Assembly (NCBI GenBank): GCA_030149165.1
Contig: JASBRY010000005.1
Span: forward strand, 1 to 64,000
DNA from: Phycisphaerales bacterium
Lineage (GTDB): Bacteria; Planctomycetota; Phycisphaerae; Phycisphaerales; UBA1924
Reading direction: 5' to 3'
Length of the DNA: 64,000 bases
This document shows positions 29,779-39,774 of the stretch, in pieces. The translations under genes and the position numbers were made by a program. Every line of letters starts with the position of its first letter. The first letter of the stretch is position 1. Below the pieces are notes generated by a model. The model saw only the letters and a list, made by a program, of their open reading frames with translations, made no database searches and was not told the DNA's origin.

Positions 29779-31545
29779 TCAGAACGACATATCGTCGTCA
29801 TTGTCATCGTCGCTGTCCCAATCGTCGTTGCCGCCGCCCATCGCGTCTTCTGGGATCATTTCCATGACCGCTTTGACGGTTTTGAGTGGGAGCACTGAGC
29901 GGACCATCATCCCGCCGCCGTCAGCGGTCGCGCCGAACGCGACCGGAGTCAGCCCGTCGATTGGTTCAAACTCAGGAACGATCCCGAACATCATCAGCAT
30001 CGGACCAACTGTGTTGAGGATGTGATCCACACCGACATACGCCTCCATGACGCGATTGTCAGGAAGCATCGCCGCCGCAGCCGCGATCCCTTGATTGCTC
30101 ATCATGGTGTTCTCGCCGTTGGCGGCTTTATATGCCTTGGAGAGCAGATCAGCGTTTTGTGAGAAGGTGAAGACCATGCCCTCGCCTGCTTTTGCGGCGT
30201 ATCCCGCAGGACCACCGTTTGGGCCGTACATCATCTGCATGATCATCGCTGGATCTGGGGCGCCGAATCCACCGCCGCCACCCATCATCGCGGGATCGAT
30301 CTCGAAGGACATGGAGTGTGTGTACGCCTCGATGCCGTTGATGGACGAAGGCTCTTCGGAGAACGATGCGTTAATCGAGACCCCCTGCTGTTCCATCTTG
30401 CCCATCCCGTTGTACATGCCTTGCATCGCTTCGATGCACGCGTCCGCGTCTTTGCCTTCGGAGTACATGACGGTGTTTGCGAGCAAGCCGTTCATCATCA
30501 TCGCGTCCGAAGCGCCGAGGATCTGAGCGCCGCCTTGGAACTGGTTCATGATCGCGTTGAAGTCGAATCCTGCGATCATGCCAGTGTTGTCCATCTTTTG
30601 CATCATGTCCATGTACTCTGTGATCATGGTCTGGATGCCTTCGCCGCGCAGGTCAAACGCTTGTGCGTAGAAGAAGTCCATCTGAGGCACTCGATTGAAG
30701 TACGAACCCGCGTCGCCGTTGTTGTTGAACATCGCGGCAGAATCAGTGCCTTCTTTGAACTGCAGACCGAAGTCGAACGCGAATCCCTGATTCTCGTCGA
30801 AACTCATGCCGCTCACGAACGCCTGCCCGTCCGCGACCGCGGTCTTGTAGAGGTTCATGAAGGTGTCGAATCCCTGCGCCGCTTCGGCGCCCATCATCAT
30901 CTCGATCATGTCGCCCTGCTGCTCCATCTCCGCGAACGATCCTTCGATCATCGGACGCAGCGCATCGAGACTGACATAGACCATCACATCGTTTGCAGAA
31001 GCAACACGATTCCCGGCAACACCAAGCATCGCTTGTGCTTCTTCGATCGTGTGCGAAGCGGGAGTGAATCCACCAAGGATATTGGTATCGTTGCTCATCG
31101 CGGCGTACCCACCACCGATGTCACGGAAGTAGATGTTCTGACCACCCATCGGGAACTCGACGAGCCCATTGACGGCTTCGCGCCCCTGAGTCAGGTCATT
31201 GAAGTTGCTCACTGGGAGCAGAACGACCGCATCAGGTTCGTTCTCCCAGTCGTCCTGCATATCGAGGATCACCGCCGCGGAGCCTTCTAGGTTCATGCCC
31301 GGCATGCCGCGCACCATCGAGGTCATCATCATGACCTCAGCCTTCCCCATATCCCCCATCATCGCGTTGACCTTGTCCATATCGGAGAGCAGTTCACCCA
31401 CATTGGGCATCACCACCACAATCTCCGAATCTCCAGGCACCATGGTCAGTGCCTTTGGAGTCCCCGCCATGACTGGGAGCGAGATCGCGAGAGCCGCGAG
31501 CGCAGCACCTGAGCGGATTGTGTTGGTCTTGAATGTCGTAAGCAT
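29779..31545 (-). CDS. Secreted Met-rich protein of unknown function (DUF3352-like)
   Basis: Signal peptide SGAALAALAISLPVMAG; Met/Gly-rich body; acidic C-terminus DDWDSDDDNDDDMSF. Confidence 0.6.
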   Translation of the reverse strand: MLTTFKTNTIRSGAALAALAISLPVMAGTPKALTMVPGDSEIVVVMPNVGELLSDMDKVNAMMGDMGKAEVMMMTSMVRGMPGMNLEGSAAVILDMQDDWENEPDAVVLLPVSNFNDLTQGREAVNGLVEFPMGGQNIYFRDIGGGYAAMSNDTNILGGFTPASHTIEEAQAMLGVAGNRVASANDVMVYVSLDALRPMIEGSFAEMEQQGDMIEMMMGAEAAQGFDTFMNLYKTAVADGQAFVSGMSFDENQGFAFDFGLQFKEGTDSAAMFNNNGDAGSYFNRVPQMDFFYAQAFDLRGEGIQTMITEYMDMMQKMDNTGMIAGFDFNAIMNQFQGGAQILGASDAMMMNGLLANTVMYSEGKDADACIEAMQGMYNGMGKMEQQGVSINASFSEEPSSINGIEAYTHSMSFEIDPAMMGGGGGFGAPDPAMIMQMMYGPNGGPAGYAAKAGEGMVFTFSQNADLLSKAYKAANGENTMMSNQGIAAAAAMLPDNRVMEAYVGVDHILNTVGPMLMMFGIVPEFEPIDGLTPVAFGATADGGGMMVRSVLPLKTVKAVMEMIPEDAMGGGNDDWDSDDDNDDDMSF

Positions 31546-31768
31546 CGGGAACGGTCCTTTCGTATGGAACGATCGTGGTTAAAGTCAGTATCACAGCCCG
31601 CCCGGCACCCCCTATGGATCGCCGAACCAGTCCTGTAACGGTCTCTATCGTATTTCTATAGGAAGCAGCCGTCTCTGGTTTCAGTTCGTCAGAGAGATTT
31701 CTCACTCGCCAACACACCGAAACCCGCACAATCCATGCGGATTGACGAGAAACCCGGCTTTCGGACGA

Positions 31769-34700
31769 TCAAGCCCCCTTTGGGCTCGTTTCCGCGAGCG
31801 CCCCATCTTCCTCGTCTTCGTACTCATCTTCCTCGTATTCGTCCTCGTACTCGGCGTCGTCGTCCTCTTCGTCTTCCTCGTACTCCGCTTCAGCGTCGGG
31901 GTCTTCGTCGACCTCGTACTCATCTTCGTCGAGGTCCTCAGGATCGATCGGATTGCCGTCCTCGTCGACATACTCGTACTCGACTTCTTCGTCATCTTCC
32001 TCTTCGTCGTCCTCGGCTTCGTCGACGAGTTCCTCATCCTCATCTTCTTCGTACTCGTCCTCATCCTCGTCTTCCGCAACGAGCTCAGGATCCTCCTCGT
32101 CCTCATCCTCGGCTTCGTCTTCTTCGAGTTCATCGACTTCGAGTGCTTCGTCTTCGAGTGCTTCGTCTTCGTACTCTTCCTCGTCTTCTTCGATCTCGTC
32201 AGATGGCTCTTCGTCAGCAAGCTCCTCGTCCTCAGCATCCTCCTCGTCCACTGAAGATCCGAGCACCTCGACCGCATGCTGATTCACCCCAACCTCGAAC
32301 GGTACCTCGTCCAGATCTGAATCCGCATCCGCAGATTCCTCAGCAGTCGTTTCCTCATCATGATCAATAAAGATCGTCGCTTGGTGCTCGTCCTCCGGAT
32401 CAGTGCCATACGACAACTCGGTCTCGGCTGGTTCTGCAGTTGCCGACGAACCTCCGGATCGTTGTTCCGCTTCCATCTCCGCCGCGATCTCTTTCATGAG
32501 ATCCCATTCCTCGACAGAAATTAGCACATCGCGTGCGACCGACCCCTTGTGATCGGAGATGATCCCAGCGATCCCCATCAGATCGATCAATCGGCTCGCG
32601 CGTGTGTACCCGATCGCGAGTCGGCGCTGCAGCAGCGACACCGATCCACGCTTGGTTTCCAGCACGATCTCCACAGCACGATCAAACAACGGATCTTCCT
32701 GCGCCGCCGCGAGCGAGGCGCTGGAGTTGTTCTCTGTAGCAAGCAAGCGATCCTCATCACTGCTGTGCTCACCCTTGACCTGCATGAGCGAGCGCTCGAA
32801 GCTCGGCGCCGCGATGTCCTTGAGGAACTTGACCACGCGCCGGATTTCTTTGTCGTCCACAAGCGTCCCCTGCGCTCTGCTGAGCTTGTGACTGCTTGGA
32901 GACAACTGCAACATATCGCCCTGACCAAGCAGCAGTTCCCCGCCCTTCTGGTCCAGAACGATGCGCGAGTCCATCCCAGAAGCAACCTTGAACGCGATCC
33001 GGCAAGGCATGTTCGACTTGATCAGACCCGTCACCACATTCGCCTGCGGCCGCTGCGTCGCGAGGATCAGGTGGATCCCGACCGCACGCGCCTTCTGCGC
33101 GATACGGATGATCGCGCCCTCGACCTCTTTATTGGTCATCATGAGGTCCGCGAGCTCGTCGATAATGAACACCATGTACGGCAGTTTCTTGGGAGTCCGT
33201 GCCGCCTTCTCCTCCGTCTGGATATCGAGTCGTTCCTTGAGCTCGTCCCACTCCAGCTCGTTGTATCCCGCGATATCGCGCACGCCCGCGGATGCGAGCA
33301 GCTCGTAGCGCTCGTCCATCTTCGTGACCGCCCATTCGAGAATCGCCGCGGCTTTGGGCATCTCCGTCACCACCGGACACATCAGATGCGGGATGTCTTT
33401 GAACTGACTCATCTCGACCATCTTTGGATCGACCAGCACCAGCTTGAGCTCATCAGGGCGCTTCGTGTACAAGAAGCTCATGATGATCGTGTTCATGCAC
33501 ACCGACTTACCCGAGCCGGTGGTCCCCGCGATCAGCATGTGAGGCATCTTCGTGAGATCCGAGATCAACGGATCACCCGCCGCGTCCTTGCCAAGGAACA
33601 TCGGGAGCTTCATCCCCTCGAACTTGTTGCGATTGCTCATCAGCTCTTTGAGGCGCACGCGTTCCTTCGTTGGATTCGGCACTTCAATCCCGATCGTGTC
33701 ACGCCCCTCCATATTGGACACCACACGGATGTTCACGGCCTTAAGCGCGCGCGCCAGATCGCTCTCGATCGCGTTGATCTGCGAGACCTTCGTGCCTGGA
33801 GCGAGACGGATGTGGTAGAGCGTGATCGCGGGACCCGATTCGATGTCCACGACCTCGCCGTCGATCTTGTATTGCGTCAGCGCGTGCTCGAGCGATTCCG
33901 CTTGATTGCGCACGAGCGTTTCCAGCTTCTCGTTGAATCCGACCTCTGGTTCTTCGAGCAGATCCATTCTCGGGAACTTGTATCCCTCAAGCGACTGCGC
34001 GTTCTGGAACTCCGCGAGGTCCTCGTCGGTCGCCATCTGTTTGTTGTCTTGCGCGAATCGGACCGGGAGCGCCTCGATCTTCTCGCGAAGTTTGTCGCGA
34101 TCAAACACCTGCGGCGCGCCGACGACATCGTCCTCGTCGTCTTCCTCGATCTCATCACTCTCGATCGGTTGAGGGACCGGCTTGACCACACGCTTGGGTT
34201 TGCTCGCTCTTGGACGCGGCTCTTCTTCCGGTTCAGGTTTGACCTCGACCATCGTGTCATCGATGTCGTTCACCCGCACCATCACAGGCTTGGTCTTGCG
34301 CATCAGTCCGGTCAGACCACCAAGCAATCCACCTCCTGCTTTGCGTGTCCCCGATGACGCGACATCCGCGACACCATTGGCGCGAGCCGCGGCGGATCCC
34401 GCGAGCTGTCCGGCGCCTCGACCTGTCACGGCAAGCGCCGGCGCGAGCTTGTTCCACACCGCGATCGGGACTTCCCAGAGATACTTATCACAAGTCACGA
34501 GCAATCCGATGACGGTCAGCACACCGACCCAGACCAAAGTACCAGGGACCGCGAATCGTGGGACGAGTTCTCCAGCGCCCAATCCTCCGATCGTCCCGCC
34601 GCTGAGTCCTGGGATGACTCCCCAGTTCGGGACGAGCACGCCGAGCAGTGTGCACAGCGAAGCCGTGAGCACGAGCGCTCCAACCGCACGGACCCCGGGC

Positions 34701-35041
34701 TGTGTCATCGGACGAGCGATGACTTTCAGAATCAGCATCACGAGCGCGAACACCATCGGGATCACGATCCCGAGCCCGAAGAGCCGGAGCAAGCCGTAGG
34801 ACACATGCGCCCCAATCGGACCGGTCCAGTTCTGCGTCAACTCGTTGTGCGGATAGACGACATGCGACGGCGCATCAGCGGCGTTGAAGCTTACCAGTCC
34901 AGCGAACAGGAACACCCACACGGCACCCAACGCGAGCCAACCCACGCGAGACGCGAGGATCCACCCCTCTGTAGGGGGTTCTGATCGGTCCGAGACCTTG
35001 TAAGGCTTCCGCGATGCACGCTTCTTGGTAGTCTTTGCCAT
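31769..35041 (-). CDS. ftsK: DNA translocase FtsK/SpoIIIE with very long acidic C-terminal tail
   Basis: N-terminal TMs; Walker A IAGTTGSGKSVCMNTIIMSFLY; gamma winged helix (RGSVSLLQRRLAIGYTRASRLIDLMGIAGIISDHKGSVARDVL) followed by a D/E-rich tail. Confidence 0.93.
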   Translation of the reverse strand: MAKTTKKRASRKPYKVSDRSEPPTEGWILASRVGWLALGAVWVFLFAGLVSFNAADAPSHVVYPHNELTQNWTGPIGAHVSYGLLRLFGLGIVIPMVFALVMLILKVIARPMTQPGVRAVGALVLTASLCTLLGVLVPNWGVIPGLSGGTIGGLGAGELVPRFAVPGTLVWVGVLTVIGLLVTCDKYLWEVPIAVWNKLAPALAVTGRGAGQLAGSAAARANGVADVASSGTRKAGGGLLGGLTGLMRKTKPVMVRVNDIDDTMVEVKPEPEEEPRPRASKPKRVVKPVPQPIESDEIEEDDEDDVVGAPQVFDRDKLREKIEALPVRFAQDNKQMATDEDLAEFQNAQSLEGYKFPRMDLLEEPEVGFNEKLETLVRNQAESLEHALTQYKIDGEVVDIESGPAITLYHIRLAPGTKVSQINAIESDLARALKAVNIRVVSNMEGRDTIGIEVPNPTKERVRLKELMSNRNKFEGMKLPMFLGKDAAGDPLISDLTKMPHMLIAGTTGSGKSVCMNTIIMSFLYTKRPDELKLVLVDPKMVEMSQFKDIPHLMCPVVTEMPKAAAILEWAVTKMDERYELLASAGVRDIAGYNELEWDELKERLDIQTEEKAARTPKKLPYMVFIIDELADLMMTNKEVEGAIIRIAQKARAVGIHLILATQRPQANVVTGLIKSNMPCRIAFKVASGMDSRIVLDQKGGELLLGQGDMLQLSPSSHKLSRAQGTLVDDKEIRRVVKFLKDIAAPSFERSLMQVKGEHSSDEDRLLATENNSSASLAAAQEDPLFDRAVEIVLETKRGSVSLLQRRLAIGYTRASRLIDLMGIAGIISDHKGSVARDVLISVEEWDLMKEIAAEMEAEQRSGGSSATAEPAETELSYGTDPEDEHQATIFIDHDEETTAEESADADSDLDEVPFEVGVNQHAVEVLGSSVDEEDAEDEELADEEPSDEIEEDEEEYEDEALEDEALEVDELEEDEAEDEDEEDPELVAEDEDEDEYEEDEDEELVDEAEDDEEEDDEEVEYEYVDEDGNPIDPEDLDEDEYEVDEDPDAEAEYEEDEEDDDAEYEDEYEEDEYEDEEDGALAETSPKGA

Positions 35042-35130
35042 AACAGCGCGATATCGGCCATTGATGCAAAACTACAGCAGAATTCGTCGATCAAATCTCA
35101 CGAAAAGTGCCCTTCAAGCGGGATTTTCAC

Positions 35131-36468
35131 TCACGGGCATCCCATGCTGAATGCACTCAAGAACGCGCTGACATCCAAGAAGTTGAACGACATGTCCTCG
35201 TTGAAGTCCACCATTTCAGACAGGAACAACGACACATCGAGGAAGTTCAGATCCCCATCATTCGTCAGATCCGCAGGACAACTGCCGGCCAGTTCGTTGA
35301 GCAGCACCCTCGGCGATCCACCGTTGGTGCATCCGACAAGATCAAGCATCCCATCGTTGTTCAAATCAACCAGACTCAATGATCGTCCATCAAATGTTGG
35401 GGATTCAACAAGCGTGAAGGCACCCTTGGTGTCGTTGAGGTATACATCCTTGTTGTCATTGGAATTGATCCGCTCGAAGACGAAATCATCGAATCCATCA
35501 TCGTTGATATCACCAACAGCCATACGATCCAGAATAAACGCGGATGTCCCGCCTGGGCTTCCGAGTCCGGTGCTTGACCCCGATCCGGCAAAGTCATCCC
35601 CACCGTTAGGGAACATAGTCACCTCTGAACCTACGAACACGAGCAAGTCCGGCATCATGTCGCCGTCAAAGTCACCAACCTCGATAAAGTCAGGATCGCT
35701 CGAGGTGGAAAGCGTTCTGACTTGCGTAAATCCACCGGTGTTTCGACGAACCGAGACCAGATCAAACGCGCGATAGGCCAGTGCGAGATCGTCACTCCCA
35801 TCGCCGTCAAAGTCGAGCGCGACTAAGTCTTCGATTCCTCCAGTGGGCAGACCGGATGTTGAAATCTGTGACCAGCCTCCGCTCCACGAAAATACACGCA
35901 ACACCCGATTATCATTATCCACTACCGCGATGTCGTCGCGGGAGCCGTCACCATCGAAGTCGCCCAATCGTGCGAGATACTCCAGACCGCCGGCGAACGA
36001 GCTCGGTGATGCCGAAGTAAGTGAACCAAGCGTGGTGAATGAACCTGTCCCATCGTTCTCGTACGCCTGAAGATGAGCTTCCTGGAACGCATCAAACATC
36101 CCGAACTCGACAACCTGAACCAAAGCAACGAGGTCGATATCGCCATCGCCATCAAGATCACAGGGAATGACATCTTGGACCATGGAGTCATCGCCCGCCG
36201 TGATCGTGTATGTTGTTGCTGCACCCGCAGTCCCATCTCCCACACCCATCGCGATCCGAAAATCGTTCTGACTCCCGCCATAGCCCGCGACGAAATCTTG
36301 CGTTCCATCCCCATTGAGATCCGCGAATCGTGCGTATCCGCCTGGAATCGTGCTCGCCAAAACGATCGAAGCATCGTTATAAATTGTTCCCCCGGCATGC
36401 ACCGTCCCTGAAACTGCACAGAGCACACACATACCAACACCAAAGCGATTCATCATGAATAAGTCCAT
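35131..36468 (-). CDS. FG-GAP/VCBS repeat protein with GC-type dockerin-like C-terminus
   Basis: Repeated DxDGDGxxD motifs (DLDGDGDIDLVAL, DFDGDGSRDDIAV, DINDDGFDDFVFE, DLNNDGMLDLVG); C-terminus CPADLTNDGDLNFLDVSLFLSEMVDFNEDMSFNFLDVSAFLSAFSMGCP. Confidence 0.82.
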   Translation of the reverse strand: MDLFMMNRFGVGMCVLCAVSGTVHAGGTIYNDASIVLASTIPGGYARFADLNGDGTQDFVAGYGGSQNDFRIAMGVGDGTAGAATTYTITAGDDSMVQDVIPCDLDGDGDIDLVALVQVVEFGMFDAFQEAHLQAYENDGTGSFTTLGSLTSASPSSFAGGLEYLARLGDFDGDGSRDDIAVVDNDNRVLRVFSWSGGWSQISTSGLPTGGIEDLVALDFDGDGSDDLALAYRAFDLVSVRRNTGGFTQVRTLSTSSDPDFIEVGDFDGDMMPDLLVFVGSEVTMFPNGGDDFAGSGSSTGLGSPGGTSAFILDRMAVGDINDDGFDDFVFERINSNDNKDVYLNDTKGAFTLVESPTFDGRSLSLVDLNNDGMLDLVGCTNGGSPRVLLNELAGSCPADLTNDGDLNFLDVSLFLSEMVDFNEDMSFNFLDVSAFLSAFSMGCP

Positions 36469-36861
36469 CGAATATTCTCCTGAAATAAACCCACGATACG
36501 GATTGAAATAAATACTTATAAAAACCTACCACAGGACAGCTCCGATAGCAATCTCATTTTGCATTCGACATCCATATAACCGCCTTGAATCCGTTCTTTG
36601 CCCTATGAATCAAACCTGAATCTTCTCACGGCATCTCCAACACGCACATTCCGATTTTTTTTACTAATCCACACAACCCGAACTCAAGACGCCCAATAAA
36701 TGCGGTCGATACCACCAATGCCAAGGATGGCAGCGTGAGCCGATGGAATCGGCGACATCCAACCAAACACACTCAGCACTCATCGAATCTGGACGCTCCA
36801 GAAACGCTATCAGTGCGCTCGCGTCCCAATGACGCACAATCCCAGGGATCGGGAGGAACAC

Positions 36862-37362
36862 ATGACCAGCAACAATCCAGAACACATCAACGCTCCAGAG
36901 ATGACGATCATCGGTCGCGACACCCAGATCAAGGGTGAGATGTTCTTCGAAAAATCCGCACGCATCCTCGGCTCATTCGAGGGCAAGATCACCGCACAAG
37001 GCGAAGTGCAGATCTCCAGTGGTGCTAACTGCAACGCTGCGATCGAAGCACAACGCGTTATCGTCGACGGCCAAGTCAACGGCCCGATCTCAGCGCACGA
37101 GCAACTCACACTCACTGAGAACGCACGAGTCCAAGGCGATCTGACCGCCGGGACCCTCGTCGTCGCGGAAGGCGCGAGCTTCGTTGGTCACTGCAATGTC
37201 GGACCAGCCGCGCAGGAAATCCTCAACGGAACACAAAGCACAACGAACACAGCTCCAGCGTCCAATCAGGAACTCAAAGGCAGCAACCTGACCACCAAGC
37301 TCGATCTGACCCCGCCTTGGGCAAACCAGACGAACCAGCAGCCGCAGACCCAGTCGGCATAA
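36862..37362 (+). CDS. Bactofilin family polymer-forming cytoskeletal protein
   Basis: IGRDTQIKGEMFFEKSARILGSFEGKITAQGEVQISSGANCNAAIEAQRVIVDGQVNGPISAHEQLTLTENARVQGDLTAGTLVVAEGASFVG. Confidence 0.87.
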   Translation: MTSNNPEHINAPEMTIIGRDTQIKGEMFFEKSARILGSFEGKITAQGEVQISSGANCNAAIEAQRVIVDGQVNGPISAHEQLTLTENARVQGDLTAGTLVVAEGASFVGHCNVGPAAQEILNGTQSTTNTAPASNQELKGSNLTTKLDLTPPWANQTNQQPQTQSA

Positions 37363-37445
37363 GACTGCTCTGTTTCTGACATCCCAATATCAAGCAGACC
37401 ACCCATCCCTGGCCGGTCTCGGTCAACATCGAGCCGGCCGTTTTT

Positions 37446-38063
37446 ATGGCGTCATTCTTCAAGCCACCCCGATTCCTGATCCGTGAGCGTGCCGCGCCGC
37501 GTCAGCAATCGACCGCGCCTGTCGAACACACCTGCTACCACTGCGCCAAACAATCACTCCATTCACCCTTTGCGCAGACCGCGTCGTGCCCCCACTGCGC
37601 CCAGCGCCTCCAGCTCGGAGACATCCACATCACAAATGGACATTGGGGGACCTCGATCCAGACCACTGGATCCGTCACGATCGACCAAGGCGCGCAGGTG
37701 CAGGTCAACCTCATCATCTGCTCCGGAAACCTGCGAATCTCTGGAAAGGTCCACGCGATGTGCATCGCTGGAGGACAGACAATCATCGACTCAACAGCGG
37801 ATGTGCAAGGCGGGATCCGCACACCTCGCCTGATCCTGGAACCCGGATCAACTGTGCGAGGTTGCTTGATCGAGACCCAATCGCGAGCACTGGGACAGAT
37901 CGATGTTGAATCCGCGATGCGTACCGCGCCCGGGAAGGGGCAAGCGGCACAGATCGAGATCAAGCCACTCTCGAATCCGATCGCTCATGACAAGCACATC
38001 GCCGCACGAATCTACCCAACCGTCGACGGCCCAAGACAAGCGAGCTTCCGCGTCGTATCCTAA
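37446..38063 (+). CDS. Zinc-ribbon/bactofilin-like fusion protein
   Basis: N-terminal CYHCAKQSLHSPFAQTASCPHC zinc ribbon; bactofilin-like beta repeat TTGSVTIDQGAQVQVNLIICSGNLRISGKVHAMCIAGGQTIIDSTADVQGGI. Confidence 0.75.
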   Translation: MASFFKPPRFLIRERAAPRQQSTAPVEHTCYHCAKQSLHSPFAQTASCPHCAQRLQLGDIHITNGHWGTSIQTTGSVTIDQGAQVQVNLIICSGNLRISGKVHAMCIAGGQTIIDSTADVQGGIRTPRLILEPGSTVRGCLIETQSRALGQIDVESAMRTAPGKGQAAQIEIKPLSNPIAHDKHIAARIYPTVDGPRQASFRVVS

Positions 38064-38067
38064 CGGC

Positions 38068-38700
38068 ATGACTCGCTCCCAATACCTCCCCACCAACGCA
38101 CCCGCTGATCAGCTCTCGAAGAGCGAGTCCATCGACCGCGACCTGCTCCGATTCATGAGCGTCCCGTTGATGACGCTGCTGACCGCGATCGCTTCGCAGA
38201 TCGCGATCCCCACAGCACCACTCGGAATTCCCATCACACTACAAACGCTTGCCGTGCTCTTGTGCGCGATGACACTTGGTGCGAAGCTCGGCACGCTCTC
38301 CATGCTCCTCTACCTCGTCACCGGCGCGATCGGAGTGGGTGTATTCGCCGAGGGGAACGCAGGATGGACGACCATCATCGGACAAACCGGCGGCTACCTC
38401 GTCGGATTCGTCGTCTGTCAACCCTTCGCACACTGGATTATCCGGCGCAAAGACAAAACCGTGCGAGGTTGGCTCGCGATCTTCACCGCTGGACTCGTGA
38501 TCCACGCAATCATTTTCGCGATCGGAGTCCCATGGTTGTGGTTCGTGCGAAACCAAGATTCCGTCAGCGACGCGATGAGTTGGTCCAGCGCCTGGTACTA
38601 CGGCATGGTGGTTTTCCTTCCGGGCGCAATTCTGAAATCTGGAATCGCCACGGGAATCGGCGCTTGGATCCTCCCAAGCGTGGCACGCAAGCTCTGGTGA
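38068..38700 (+). CDS. bioY: Biotin transporter BioY
   Basis: SQIAIPTAPLGIPITLQTLAVLLCAMTLGAKLGTLSMLLYLVTGAIGVGVFAEG...IIGQTGGYLVGF. Confidence 0.88.
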   Translation: MTRSQYLPTNAPADQLSKSESIDRDLLRFMSVPLMTLLTAIASQIAIPTAPLGIPITLQTLAVLLCAMTLGAKLGTLSMLLYLVTGAIGVGVFAEGNAGWTTIIGQTGGYLVGFVVCQPFAHWIIRRKDKTVRGWLAIFTAGLVIHAIIFAIGVPWLWFVRNQDSVSDAMSWSSAWYYGMVVFLPGAILKSGIATGIGAWILPSVARKLW

Positions 38701-38817
38701 GTATGGACACAGTTCTCGGTCCTACCAACAGTACAACCCTTCACTTCTCGCTGCTCGATTCTCCATTGCTCATCAGTTCTTGACTGGCACAGTGATCCCA
38801 GCGCCGATGAGTATCAA

Positions 38818-39339
38818 GTGCAAACTCTCACGGCACCATTTCGCAGTGCATTCTCGCTCATCGAGTTGGTGATCGTCGTCGTCATCATCGGGATCATCGG
38901 CGCGATCGCGATCCCGCGCATGTCCAGTTCCGCTGAAAACGCGGCGCGTGCTGCGGTCGTCGCCGATGCCGCGGTACTTCAACGAGCAGTGGACCTCTAT
39001 CAAACCGAGCACGGCGGGGTCCTGCCGCATGTCGGCGCCGGAACCGCGAAAGTCTTCTACTTCCGATTGCTCAAAACCACAGACTACGACGGTACAGTCA
39101 ACGAATCGGACGGTATCTACGGTCCATACATCAACGGCATACCGATCAATAGACACAATGGACTCGCAACCATCCGCCAAGACGGTGCTGCTGCCGGCGC
39201 CAACACACACGGCTGGCGCTACGACAGCGTCAGCGGGACCATCGAACCAGACCACACCTCTGGAACCACATCATTCAAAGTGGACACTGGGACGGTGAAA
39301 GAGAAAACCGAGAAACTGATCGATTCGCTGGGTGGCTGA
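38818..39339 (+). CDS. Type II secretion pseudopilin/type IV pilin-like protein
   Basis: Prepilin motif FSLIELVIVVVIIGIIGAIAIPRMSSSAENAARAAVVADAAVLQRAVDLY; GTG start. Confidence 0.85.
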   Translation: MQTLTAPFRSAFSLIELVIVVVIIGIIGAIAIPRMSSSAENAARAAVVADAAVLQRAVDLYQTEHGGVLPHVGAGTAKVFYFRLLKTTDYDGTVNESDGIYGPYINGIPINRHNGLATIRQDGAAAGANTHGWRYDSVSGTIEPDHTSGTTSFKVDTGTVKEKTEKLIDSLGG

Positions 39340-39369
39340 TCGTTCTATCGCATCTGAATACAATCACAC

Positions 39370-39774
39370 ATGAGCGATGCCCCATCGACTCCAACCTATG
39401 TCTACTACGACGGCTGGTGCAACGCCTGCATCAAGTCCGCAAACCTTTTCACCAAACTCGACAAACAACGCGGCCTTCTCGAATGCGTGGATATCCGTCA
39501 ACCTGATGACCATCGCCTGAAGCTCGTCGATCTCGATGCGCAAACGCTCGCTACCTCGCTCCATACTCGAACTCCCGACGGCACAGTCCACGCCGGACCT
39601 GAAGCGATCCGTCAAGCGTTCACCATCATGGGACGCAAGCACAGCGCGTCATGGACCGCGCTCCCGATCATCCGTCCGATTGTGGATTTCTGCTATCGAA
39701 TCTTCGCACGCAACCGACTCAAGTGGTTCGCCACACACCAATGCAAAGACGGCACCTGCAAAATCGACCACTAA
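39370..39774 (+). CDS. DCC family (DUF393) thiol-disulfide oxidoreductase-like protein
   Basis: VYYDGWCNACIKSANLFTKLDKQRGLLECVDIR...GPEAIRQAFTIMG. Confidence 0.8.
   Translation: MSDAPSTPTYVYYDGWCNACIKSANLFTKLDKQRGLLECVDIRQPDDHRLKLVDLDAQTLATSLHTRTPDGTVHAGPEAIRQAFTIMGRKHSASWTALPIIRPIVDFCYRIFARNRLKWFATHQCKDGTCKIDH

Noticed and set aside
31735-32370. Plus-strand Arg/Pro-, Leu/Val- and Ser-rich ORFs (including MPSSSTYSYSTSSSSSSSS...)
   Set aside because: Antisense artefacts of the repetitive GA-rich DNA encoding the acidic FtsK tail
32549-34357. 602-aa plus-strand ORF
   Set aside because: Antisense to the conserved FtsK motor; His/Arg/Asp-rich antisense composition without domains
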